A stretch of DNA of 64,000 nucleotides, from contig NZ_JNXE01000003.1 of NCBI RefSeq assembly GCF_000716605.1, forward strand, positions 186,001-250,000. The letters are read 5' to 3'. Position 1 is the first letter of the stretch. Every line of letters begins with the position of its first letter. Position numbers and translations under genes: made by a program. The DNA is from Streptomyces sp. NRRL F-525. Lineage in GTDB: Bacteria > Actinomycetota > Actinomycetes > Streptomycetales > Streptomycetaceae. Below, piece by piece: positions 7,202 through 14,902 of the stretch. Below the pieces are notes generated by a model that did not search any database, had not been told where the DNA came from, and saw nothing but the letters and a program-made list of their open reading frames with translations.

Positions 7202-8830
7202 TCACGCGTCCGGGGTCTCCGCCTTGGAGAGGACGAACGTCGGGAACTCGTTCTCCTTCACGGCCTTGATCGCCTCCAGGAGCGCCCACCGGCCCGTCGG
7301 GTTGAGGAGTTGCTTCACCGGCTTGCCGGGGATGTTGCCGCCGTAGAAGTAGCTGCTCTCCAGGAAGGAGGACATGGTGCTGTTGTTCATGCTGTCCGTC
7401 CACTCCTCCTCGGCGGCCTCGGTCACCTCGACGACGTCGTAGCCGTGGTCGCGGGCGTGGACGATGGCGTCGGTGACGATCTCCACCTGGTCGCCCGCGT
7501 AGCGCGGGTTGTTGCCGGTGGCGCCGTGCGGGCCGCCGGGGAAGAAGAAGTTGGGGAAGCCGGCCGTGGCGACGCCGAGGTAGGTGCGCGGGCCGTCCGC
7601 CCAGTACTCCTTCAGCGGAAGGCCCTGACGGCCTTGCACACCAAGGCGGTTGAGGGCGCCGGTGCCGAAGTCGTAGCCGGTGGCCCAGACGATGATGTCG
7701 AACTCCTCGACACCGTCGGCGGTTTCGATGCCATCCTCGGTGATGCGGGTGATCGGCGTCGTGTTGATGTCGACGAGCGAGACGTTCGGCTTGTTGTACG
7801 TCTCGTAGTAGCCGGTGCCGAAGGGAGGCCTGCGGCCGCCGTAGCCATGACCCTTCGGGATCAACTTGTCGGCCGTATCAGGGTCCTTGACGATGCTGCG
7901 GATCTTGTCGGCCATGAACGCGCACCACTCCGCGTTGACGGTCTCGTTCGACAGCATGTCCATGTAGTGCTCGGTCAGCTTGGTGAAGCCGGGACCGTTC
8001 CACCGCTCCTCGTAGAACGCCTGGCGGTCCTCCGGGCTGTCGTCGAGGCCGGAGCGCATGACGATCTGGTGCAGGAAGCCGCTCGGCGAGGTGTTCAGCG
8101 TCTCGCGGATGGACTCGAAGTTCGCCTTCAACTCGGCCTGCTCCTCAGGCGCGATGGGCCCGTTGTTGAGCGGCGTGAGCCAGTCGGCGTCCTTCTGATA
8201 CACCGTCAACTGTGCTACGTCGTCGGCGATCGCGGAGATGATCTGCACACCGCTGGAGCCGGTGCCGATCTGCGCCACCCGCTTGCCGGTGAAGTCGACG
8301 GGCGTCTTCGGCCAGCGCGCGGTGTGGTGCTGCGCGCCACGGAAGTCGTCGCGTCCCGGGATGTTCGGGATGAACGGCACCGAGAGGTTGCCGGTCGCGG
8401 CGACGACGTAGCGGGCCCGCACCTCGGTGCCGTCGCTGCCCCGGACGGTCCAGGTGCCGGAGGGCTCGTCGAAGACGGCCGAGGTCACCTTGACGCCGGT
8501 GCGGATGTCGCGCCGCAGGTCGAAGCGGTCGACGACGTGGTTGAAGTAGCGCTCGATCTCGGGCTGGCCCGCGAACCGTTCCGACCACTCCCACCCCTCC
8601 CACAGCTCCTTCGAGAACAGGTAGCCGTAGGTGTAGCTCTCCGAGTCGAAGCGCGCCCCGGGGTACCGGTTCCAGTACCAGGTGCCGCCCACGCCGGTGC
8701 CCGCTTCGAGGAGGCGCACCGAGAACCCGGCCTCGCGGGCCTTGTACAGCTGGTAGATGCCGGTGACGCCCGCGCCGACGACCAGCACGTCGACCCGGTC
8801 CCGGGCCGCCGGGTTCGAAGCTTCGCTCAT
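7202..8830 (-). CDS. Flavin-containing Baeyer-Villiger-type monooxygenase
   Basis: This 542-residue FAD/NADPH monooxygenase has the first Rossmann motif VVGAGVTG near residue 20, the GGTWYWNRYPGARFD segment typical of cyclohexanone-type Baeyer-Villiger enzymes, a fingerprint-like FRGAQHHTARWP, and the NADPH Rossmann GTGSSG. Such enzymes insert oxygen next to a ketone carbonyl to give esters or lactones. I set the start at ATG 8830; longer in-frame extensions are not conserved-looking. With SDRs that could make the ketone and a cyclase-family hydrolase that could open the lactone, this is probably the key ring-expansion enzyme of the cluster (inference). The promoter gap towards the next operon carries operator candidates 3 and 4. 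Confidence 0.92.
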   Translation of the reverse strand: MSEASNPAARDRVDVLVVGAGVTGIYQLYKAREAGFSVRLLEAGTGVGGTWYWNRYPGARFDSESYTYGYLFSKELWEGWEWSERFAGQPEIERYFNHVVDRFDLRRDIRTGVKVTSAVFDEPSGTWTVRGSDGTEVRARYVVAATGNLSVPFIPNIPGRDDFRGAQHHTARWPKTPVDFTGKRVAQIGTGSSGVQIISAIADDVAQLTVYQKDADWLTPLNNGPIAPEEQAELKANFESIRETLNTSPSGFLHQIVMRSGLDDSPEDRQAFYEERWNGPGFTKLTEHYMDMLSNETVNAEWCAFMADKIRSIVKDPDTADKLIPKGHGYGGRRPPFGTGYYETYNKPNVSLVDINTTPITRITEDGIETADGVEEFDIIVWATGYDFGTGALNRLGVQGRQGLPLKEYWADGPRTYLGVATAGFPNFFFPGGPHGATGNNPRYAGDQVEIVTDAIVHARDHGYDVVEVTEAAEEEWTDSMNNSTMSSFLESSYFYGGNIPGKPVKQLLNPTGRWALLEAIKAVKENEFPTFVLSKAETPDA

Positions 8831-8883
8831 TTGCCCTCCAAGGCGACTGGGGCTGCGGCTCGCACATGTCCCTGGTTTGATAG

Positions 8884-8901
8884 TTCGACCAGTCGGTCGA
8901 A
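8884..8901. promoter_or_regulatory. Candidate TetR operator 3
   Basis: TTCGACCAGTCGGTCGAA has perfect 7-bp arms around a 4-bp centre. It lies 54 bp upstream of the monooxygenase start and is the most symmetrical of the four cluster sites. Confidence 0.65.
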
Positions 8902-8990
8902 TATTCAGACCGAGAGTAGATGAGGGGCTGGGCCCGATCAATGGCGATGACGGAGAGAGCTTGGACCAGCCATATCCGTTCAGGCATTGA

Positions 8991-9008
8991 TTGTACCGAC
9001 CGTTTGAT
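8991..9008. promoter_or_regulatory. Candidate TetR operator 4
   Basis: TTGTACCGACCGTTTGAT shares its left half exactly with operator 2, while its right half is degenerate. It lies 49 bp before the start of the carboxymuconolactone-decarboxylase-like gene and so probably covers that operon's promoter. Confidence 0.5.
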
Positions 9009-9056
9009 CTAACTTTCGCTTGGGACGAATGCAATCGCATGAACCGGGAGTCGGGC

Positions 9057-9452
9057 ATGAGCGCCGAAGACGTCAAGGAAACCAGCGATCTGCGCGTCGC
9101 GGGACTGAAAGCCCTGCGGGCCGCGCTGCCCGGGGTGGTCCCCGCGGAGGGTGATCTCGACATGCGGGACGGCAAGCTCGGCGAGGATCTCGTCGAGATC
9201 GGCCTGTCCACCGTGTGGGGCGCGCTGTGGGGCCGCGAGGGCCTCGCCCCGCGCGACCGCAGCCTGGTCACCCTCGGCATCCTGATCGCGCTCGGCGCCG
9301 AGACCGAGCTGAAGACCCACGTCCGGGTCGCCCTCACCAACGGTGTGACCAGGGACGAGCTGGCCGAGATCCTCTACCACTCCGCCGGGTACACCGGCTT
9401 CCCCCGGGCCGTCGCCGCCCGCACCGCGGCCCGCGAGGCCCTGGGCGAATAG
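9057..9452 (+). CDS. Carboxymuconolactone decarboxylase/AhpD-like protein
   Basis: This 131-residue protein matches the CMD family: WGALWGREGLAPRDRSLVTLGILIALG followed by HVRVALTNGVTRDELAEIL is the typical core, given here in two runs of the same helix bundle. I chose ATG 9057 because GGGAG precedes it at good spacing; an upstream in-frame ATG at 9039 is possible. I see no CxxC pair, so an AhpD-type disulfide reductase role is unlikely and a decarboxylase or unknown role is more likely. It is the first gene of a six-gene operon that ends at 13968. Confidence 0.85.
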   Translation: MSAEDVKETSDLRVAGLKALRAALPGVVPAEGDLDMRDGKLGEDLVEIGLSTVWGALWGREGLAPRDRSLVTLGILIALGAETELKTHVRVALTNGVTRDELAEILYHSAGYTGFPRAVAARTAAREALGE

Positions 9453-9507
9453 CCGAACCACCGGTGTCCGGCCCTCCGGCACCGCGCACGAGCGCAAGGG
9501 AGCGCAC

Positions 9508-10248
9508 ATGTCACTTCAAGGGAAGGTCGCCGTCGTCACCGGCGGCGGCCGCGGTATCGGCCAGGCGATCGCCACGGTGCTCGCGGCCAGGGGAGCCGCG
9601 GTCGCGGTGTGGGACCTGAACAGCGAGGGCGCCGAGAAGACCGCGGCGGCCATCCAGGAATCCGGCGGTACGGCGATCGCCGTCCCCGGCGACGCGGCCG
9701 AGGCCGGCGCCGTGGCCCGGGCAGCAGCCCGCACCCGCGAGGAGCTCGGCCCGGTCACGATCCTCGTCAACAACGCGGGCATCACCGCCTACGAGCCGTT
9801 CACGAGCATCTCCGAGGCCTCCTGGGACCGCATGATCGGGATCAACCTCAAGGGCCCGTTCCTCGTCACCAGGGAGCTGGTGCCGGACATGGTCGAGGCG
9901 GGCTGGGGCCGGATCGTCAACATCTCCTCGTCCTCCGCGCAGACCGGCGCGCCCGCCATGGCCCACTACGCGTCCTCCAAGGGCGGCGTCATAGCCCTCA
10001 CCCGGGCCCTCGCGGTCGAGTACATCGGCCAGGGCATCACCGTGAACCACGTGCCGCCCGGCTTCATCGACACCCCCCTGGTCCGCGAGGGTCCGGTCGA
10101 CGTGGAGGCGGCCGCCGCCACCATGCCGATGAAGCGGGCCGGCGAGCCGGAGGACATCGCCTACGCGGTGGCGTACCTCGCCTCCGAGGAAGCCGCCTAC
10201 GTCACCGGCCAGACCCTCAGTGTCAACGGCGGGCGCTATCTGGCGTGA
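9508..10248 (+). CDS. Short-chain dehydrogenase/reductase (FabG-like)
   Basis: This 246-residue classical SDR has the cofactor motif TGGGRGIGQ, the NNAG motif and the catalytic S...YASSK arrangement. The C-terminal VTGQTLSVNGG is typical of FabG-like enzymes. It probably interconverts an alcohol and a ketone (or 3-hydroxyacyl and 3-oxoacyl thioester) with NAD(P). It lies 55 bp after the CMD-like gene and 43 bp before the ferredoxin reductase, in the same direction. In context it could oxidise the P450 product to the ketone needed by the Baeyer-Villiger enzyme (inference). Confidence 0.92.
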   Translation: MSLQGKVAVVTGGGRGIGQAIATVLAARGAAVAVWDLNSEGAEKTAAAIQESGGTAIAVPGDAAEAGAVARAAARTREELGPVTILVNNAGITAYEPFTSISEASWDRMIGINLKGPFLVTRELVPDMVEAGWGRIVNISSSSAQTGAPAMAHYASSKGGVIALTRALAVEYIGQGITVNHVPPGFIDTPLVREGPVDVEAAAATMPMKRAGEPEDIAYAVAYLASEEAAYVTGQTLSVNGGRYLA

Positions 10249-10291
10249 GCGCCGCACAGACCATCGCACCAACGCTGCAACGGAGCAGAAC

Positions 10292-11497
10292 ATGAGCATC
10301 GAGGACGACACCGGGTCCGTGGCCCACGTGCTGGTGGTGGGCGCTTCCGCGTCCGGGCTGACCACGGTGGAGGCCCTCCGGCGCAAGGGGTACACGGGCC
10401 GGATCACGGTGCTCGGCGCCGAGCCGCACGCCCCGTACGACCGTCCGCCGCTCTCCAAGCAGATCCTCTCCGGCGCCTGGGAGCCTGCCCGCGCCGCCCT
10501 GCGCACCGAGGAGATGCTGTCCGGCCTCGACACCGAGTTCGTGCTCGGCGACCCGGCGGTCGCCCTGGACACCACGACCCGGACCGTACGCACCGAGTCC
10601 GGGCGCGAGTTGAGCGCCGACGCGATCGTGATCGCCACCGGCGTACGGCCCCGAGTGCTGCCCGGACAGGGCGAGTTGACCGGTGTGCATGTGCTGCGCA
10701 CCCTCGACGACGCGCTCGCACTGCGCACGGATCTGCTCGCCGGGTCACGTCTGGTGGTCGTCGGCGAGGGGGTGCTCGGCTCCGAAATCGCCGCCACCGC
10801 ACGGACGTTGGGCCTGGAGGTCACCCTCGCGGGCCCGCTGACGGGACCGCTGGCCCTCCAGGTGGGCCCGCTGGTGTCGGGGCTGCTGGCGGAGTTGCAC
10901 ACGGAACGGGGGGTGCAACTCCGGCTCGGCAACGGCGTCGTGGGCCTGACCGGCGCCCAAGGCCGGGTCACCGGCGTCGAGTTGAGCACCGGCGAGGTAC
11001 TGTCCGCCGATGTGGTCGTGGTCGCGATCGGGGCGACCCCGGCGACGGAGTGGCTGGCCGACAGCGGGCTCGAACTCGACAACGGCGTGGTGTGCGACTC
11101 CCGTTGCCAGGCCGCGCCGGGGATCTACGCCGTCGGTGACGTGGCCCGCTGGCACCACGAACAGCTCGGCCGGCTGATCCGGCTGGAGAACCGCACCAAC
11201 GCCACCGAGCAGGCCATGGCGGTCGCCGGGGCGATCCTCGGCGAGGACCGGGCGTACGAGCCGGTGCCGTATTTCTGGACCGATCAGTTCGACGCCAAGC
11301 TCCAGGTGCACGGGTTCCTGCCGGCGGATGCCGAAGTGGACGTCGTGGACGGGGAGTTGGCTGCCCGCCGGTTCGTCGCGCGCTACCGCAGCGGGGGCCG
11401 GGTCACCGGGATCCTCGGCTGGAACATGCCCAAGCAGGCCAGACAGCGCCGTCAGGAGATCGTCGACGCGGTCCCCTCCCCCGCTCCCGCCCACTGA
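10292..11497 (+). CDS. FAD-dependent ferredoxin reductase
   Basis: This 401-residue protein of the ferredoxin-NAD(P) reductase type has FAD motif VVGASASG, the PYDRPPLSK segment, the second nucleotide motif VVVGEGVLGSE and the C-terminal FAD motif YAVGDVARW, followed by RLENRTNATEQ. It should transfer electrons from NAD(P)H to the adjacent 64-residue ferredoxin and then to the P450. The start is ATG 10292 with GGAG upstream. Adjacent reductase, ferredoxin and P450 genes make a complete class I electron chain. Confidence 0.93.
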   Translation: MSIEDDTGSVAHVLVVGASASGLTTVEALRRKGYTGRITVLGAEPHAPYDRPPLSKQILSGAWEPARAALRTEEMLSGLDTEFVLGDPAVALDTTTRTVRTESGRELSADAIVIATGVRPRVLPGQGELTGVHVLRTLDDALALRTDLLAGSRLVVVGEGVLGSEIAATARTLGLEVTLAGPLTGPLALQVGPLVSGLLAELHTERGVQLRLGNGVVGLTGAQGRVTGVELSTGEVLSADVVVVAIGATPATEWLADSGLELDNGVVCDSRCQAAPGIYAVGDVARWHHEQLGRLIRLENRTNATEQAMAVAGAILGEDRAYEPVPYFWTDQFDAKLQVHGFLPADAEVDVVDGELAARRFVARYRSGGRVTGILGWNMPKQARQRRQEIVDAVPSPAPAH

Positions 11498-11525
11498 ACG
11501 ACCCGGAACGATCAGGAGAGTTGCC

Positions 11526-11720
11526 ATGAAGGTTGTCGTCGACGAGGACAAATGCGTCGCCGCCGGGCAGTGCGTCGCCGCCGCCATGGACGTGTTCGAC
11601 CAGCGCGACGAGGACGGCATCGTCGTCCTGCTGAACGAGAACCCGCCGGCCGAACTGGCCGACGACGTACGGAACGCCGCGGCGGTGTGCCCCGCGCTGG
11701 CGATCCGCATCGAGGAATGA
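11526..11720 (+). CDS. Small [3Fe-4S]-type ferredoxin
   Basis: This 64-residue acidic protein has Cys10, Cys16 (C-x5-C) and Cys55 before proline (AVCPALAI), the three-cysteine pattern of Streptomyces P450 ferredoxins that bind a [3Fe-4S] cluster. It lies between the reductase and the P450 and is the obvious electron carrier between them. AGGAG precedes the ATG. Confidence 0.92.
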   Translation: MKVVVDEDKCVAAGQCVAAAMDVFDQRDEDGIVVLLNENPPAELADDVRNAAAVCPALAIRIEE

Positions 11721-11771
11721 CCGCCCCTCCCCTCATCGCCCTTCCCCCCACCCTCACCTGGAGGAACGACC

Positions 11772-13013
11772 ATGTCCGAGGCCGAGACGGAACTCGCCGC
11801 CCCTGACGCGGAGCTCTTCGACTACCCGGGCGCACGCGACCGCGCCTGCCCGTTCGCCCCGCCCGCCGGGCTGCGCGCCCTGAACGAGACGGCGCCCGTG
11901 TCCCGGGGCCGGATCTGGGACGGCAGCACCCCGTGGCTGGTGACCGGGCATGCCGCGCAGCGCGTGATCCTGTCCGACCCGCGGGTCAGCTCCGACGACA
12001 AACAGCCCGGGTTCCCGTACCCGAACGAGGCGATGGCGGAGAACGCTCCCCATCACCCGCTGACCATCTTCAACGCCGACGGCGCCGACCACACGCGGAT
12101 CCGCCGCATGATGACGGCTCCGTTCACACGCAACCGGATGGAGAAGCTGCGGCCGGAGATCCAGCGGTTCACCGACGAGCTGATCGACAAGATGCTCGCG
12201 GGCCCGAACCCGGCGGACCTGAACGCCGCGCTGTCGCTGCCGCTGCCCTCGCTGATGATCTGCGCGCTGCTCGGAGTGCCGTACGAGGACCACGAGTTCT
12301 TCCAGGAGCACGCCTCGCTGGCGACCCGCAGCGACAAGACCGCCGAGCAGGACCGGGCGGCGAACCAGGCGCTCGGCGGGTATCTGGCCGGTCTGCTCCA
12401 GAAGCGGATGGAGGAGCCGAGCGACGACGTCATCTCGGACTTCGCCGGGCGGATCAAGGCGGGCGAGGTCACCCTGCCCGAGGCCGTCATGCTCTGCATG
12501 ATCCTGCTGATCGCCGGCCACGAGACCAGCGCCAGCATGATCACCCTGGGCACCGCCCTGCTCCTCCAGAACCCCGAGCAACTCGCCCTGCTGCGCGGCA
12601 CGGACGACCCCAAGGTCGTCGCGAACGCGGTCGAGGAGATCCTGCGCTATCTGACGATCCCGGCGCTCGGGCAGCGGCGGATCGCCGCCGAGGACATCGA
12701 GATCGAGGGCGTCACCATCAAGGCCGGCGAGGGCATCGTCGTCGCGCTGCCCGCGGGCAACTGGGACCCGGCGGCCTTCCCCGAGCCGGAGAGGTTCGAC
12801 ATCTCCCGCGAGGCGCGGCACCACCACGCCTTCGCCTGGGGCATCCACCAGTGCCTCGGCCAGCAGCTCGCCCGCATCGAACTCCAGGTCGTCTACGGCA
12901 CGTTGTACCGCCGCGTCCCGACCCTCCGACTGGCCGTCGGTTTCGACGAGTTGAGGTTCCGCCGCGACGACGCGCTCGCCTACGGCCTGCACGAGCTGCC
13001 GGTCGCCTGGTAG
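11772..13013 (+). CDS. Cytochrome P450
   Basis: This 413-residue soluble bacterial P450 has the I-helix oxygen-activation motif AGHETS, the K-helix ExxR in EEILRY, and the heme loop FAWGIHQCLG with the thiolate ligand Cys361. The residue after the first phenylalanine of the heme loop is Ala rather than the usual Gly. GGAGG precedes the ATG at good spacing. Its own reductase and ferredoxin are directly upstream, so it is expected to be fully supplied with electrons from NAD(P)H. It probably hydroxylates the substrate of this catabolic cluster; the absence of PKS or NRPS genes argues against a tailoring role. Confidence 0.95.
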   Translation: MSEAETELAAPDAELFDYPGARDRACPFAPPAGLRALNETAPVSRGRIWDGSTPWLVTGHAAQRVILSDPRVSSDDKQPGFPYPNEAMAENAPHHPLTIFNADGADHTRIRRMMTAPFTRNRMEKLRPEIQRFTDELIDKMLAGPNPADLNAALSLPLPSLMICALLGVPYEDHEFFQEHASLATRSDKTAEQDRAANQALGGYLAGLLQKRMEEPSDDVISDFAGRIKAGEVTLPEAVMLCMILLIAGHETSASMITLGTALLLQNPEQLALLRGTDDPKVVANAVEEILRYLTIPALGQRRIAAEDIEIEGVTIKAGEGIVVALPAGNWDPAAFPEPERFDISREARHHHAFAWGIHQCLGQQLARIELQVVYGTLYRRVPTLRLAVGFDELRFRRDDALAYGLHELPVAW

Positions 13014-13050
13014 CACCCACGCTGTCACCCGCACACAACTGGAGTCACCC

Positions 13051-13968
13051 ATGAGCGAGTTCGGCTTCGAAGGACGCGTCGCCGTCGTCACCGGCGCGGG
13101 CCGCGGCCTCGGCCGCGCCTACGCCCGCCTCTTGACGGAACGCGGGGCGAAGGTCGTCGTCAACGACCTGGGCGGGTCGATGGAGGGCGAGGGCTCGGAC
13201 GCCGGACCCGCACAGAAGGTCGTCGACCAGATCGTCGCCGCCGGCGGGGAGGCCGTGGCCGACACCCACGACGTGTCCACGCAGGCGGGCGGCGAGGCCA
13301 TCATCGACACCGCGATCCAGAACTTCGGGCGGATCGACGTCCTCGTCAACAACGCCGGAATCATCCGCTACGCGGGCCTGCCGGAGATCGAACTCGACAA
13401 CCTGGAACGGCACTTGGCCGTCCACCTGCTCGGCTCGTTCAACACGATGCGCGCCGCCTGGCCGCACTTCGTCGAGCAGGGCTACGGCCGGGTCGTCCTG
13501 ACCACCTCCAGCGGCATGTTCGGCATGGACAACAACCTGTCCTACGCCGCCGCGAAGGCCGGCACGGTCGGTATGGCCCGCAGCGCGAAGCTGGCCGGAG
13601 AGCCGCACAACATCAAGGTCAACCTGATCGCACCGGCCGCGATGACCCGGATGGGCGGCGGCCCTGAGGAGGAGCCGGCACAGACCGCGGAGGGCATGCC
13701 GTACATGCCGTCGGCGGCCGTCGCACCGATGGTGGCCTATCTCGCGCACGAGGACTGCCCGGTGAGCGGGGAGATCTACACGGCCGGCGCGGGCCGGTTC
13801 GCGCGGGTCTTCCTGGCCTCGACGGAGGGGTACGCGCACGAGGGGGGCGACGCCTCGGTCGAGGACGTGGCGAAGAACTGGGACGCGATCAACGACGAGA
13901 AGGGCTACTACGTGCCCGCGGACCTGATGGCGTGGTCCGGCTCGTTCCTCAAGCACCAGTTCGGGTAG
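13051..13968 (+). CDS. SDR oxidoreductase of the peroxisomal-multifunctional-enzyme type
   Basis: This 305-residue protein has TGAGRGLGRAYA and VVVNDLGG, typical of the 3-hydroxyacyl-CoA dehydrogenase domain of multifunctional beta-oxidation enzymes, then NNAGI, a serine in TTSSG and YAAAKAG as the catalytic Tyr-Lys. It is longer at the C-terminus than the FabG-like SDR upstream. It probably oxidises a 3-hydroxyacyl-CoA or a related alcohol (inference). It is the last gene of the operon that begins at 9057 and is followed by a strong hairpin. Confidence 0.88.
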   Translation: MSEFGFEGRVAVVTGAGRGLGRAYARLLTERGAKVVVNDLGGSMEGEGSDAGPAQKVVDQIVAAGGEAVADTHDVSTQAGGEAIIDTAIQNFGRIDVLVNNAGIIRYAGLPEIELDNLERHLAVHLLGSFNTMRAAWPHFVEQGYGRVVLTTSSGMFGMDNNLSYAAAKAGTVGMARSAKLAGEPHNIKVNLIAPAAMTRMGGGPEEEPAQTAEGMPYMPSAAVAPMVAYLAHEDCPVSGEIYTAGAGRFARVFLASTEGYAHEGGDASVEDVAKNWDAINDEKGYYVPADLMAWSGSFLKHQFG

Positions 13969-13976
13969 TGCGGGTG

Positions 13977-14007
13977 GGGGGAGGCGGTGAGCCGCCCCGC
14001 CTCCCCC
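13977..14007. terminator. Bidirectional terminator hairpin
   Basis: 11-bp arms (GGGGGAGGCGG at 13977-13987 and its complement at 13997-14007) lie between the convergent SDR and methyltransferase genes. Confidence 0.75.
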
Positions 14008-14014
14008 TGCCGTC

Positions 14015-14740
14015 TCAGGTGGTACGGCTCGCGATCACCCACTTCGACGGCAGTTCGATGCGCGCGCCGTCGGCGGTGAACTCGGTGGTGATCAGCGGAA
14101 GTTCACCGCTCGCGAGAATGGTGAGACCGGCCGCGCGCAGGAGTTCCGGCACCTCGTCGTCGGGCACGTCGCCGGGGGCGATGCCGTGGCGGAGGACCGG
14201 GGCGAGTTTCGCGGGCGGGCCCGCCGGGTCCTGGGCCAGCTCGCCGATGATCGGGCGGGCGGCCTCGGCGAGTTCGACGAGGAAGGCGTGGCCGCGCTCG
14301 CCGATGAGGGTGGCGATCCCGTCGACCAGCGGCTGCCGGTCGTCGGGCTCGACCTGGTGCAGTACGCCCCTCATGTAGACGTTGGCGTCGCCGAGTTCGG
14401 CGTGCAGGGTCTCGACCTCGGTCTTGTCGGCGGCGTCCAGCAGCCGGTAGGCCGCCTGTCCCGCCGGGTCGGCGTGCCGGGCGTGATCGAGGGCCGCGGC
14501 GGACAGGTCGGCGCCGACCACATGGCTGAACCGGTCCGCGAGGAACCGGGTTTGAGTGCCGTTGCCGCACCCGAGGTCCACCATCCGCAGACCGGGATCG
14601 CGCAACTTCGGCTCGAACAGGGCGAGATGGAGTCCCACCGTCTGCGCGGCCGCCGCGTCCCAGAAGACGGCTCCCTGTCCGTCGGGCGCCTCGCGCCAGA
14701 AACCTTCCCAGGCCTCCCGGTACCGACTGGTCACGCTCAT
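14015..14740 (-). CDS. Class I SAM-dependent methyltransferase
   Basis: This 241-residue protein has SAM motif I VDLGCGNGTQT near residue 55, an acidic residue at the end of the next strand (VVGADLS), and the later NVYMRGVLHQV segment. These are Methyltransf_25-like features. The ATG at 14740 has GGGGAG at 6-nt spacing; a TTG six bases upstream is an inferior alternative. It is convergent with the catabolic operon and separated from it by a terminator. It is monocistronic or leads nothing obvious, and the substrate is unknown. Confidence 0.85.
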   Translation of the reverse strand: MSVTSRYREAWEGFWREAPDGQGAVFWDAAAAQTVGLHLALFEPKLRDPGLRMVDLGCGNGTQTRFLADRFSHVVGADLSAAALDHARHADPAGQAAYRLLDAADKTEVETLHAELGDANVYMRGVLHQVEPDDRQPLVDGIATLIGERGHAFLVELAEAARPIIGELAQDPAGPPAKLAPVLRHGIAPGDVPDDEVPELLRAAGLTILASGELPLITTEFTADGARIELPSKWVIASRTT

Positions 14741-14902
14741 GCCCAACTCCCCAGGATGCGAGGCCGTTCCGCCGTAAGTGACGGGCCAGTACGGTCTATC
14801 GCGCCCCGGTCCCGCTCACAAGCACACGGCGCATTCCTTCACCGCTCATTCGACCGGTGTACGCCGTTGTGCGCCCCTTGCACCCCCTCGGTCGCACCCG
14901 CT

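Noticed and set aside
1..14000. Polyketide-type biosynthetic cluster suggested by SnoaL-like, P450 and SDR genes
   Set aside because: No PKS, NRPS, acyl carrier protein or terpene synthase is present; the enzymes fit degradation better.
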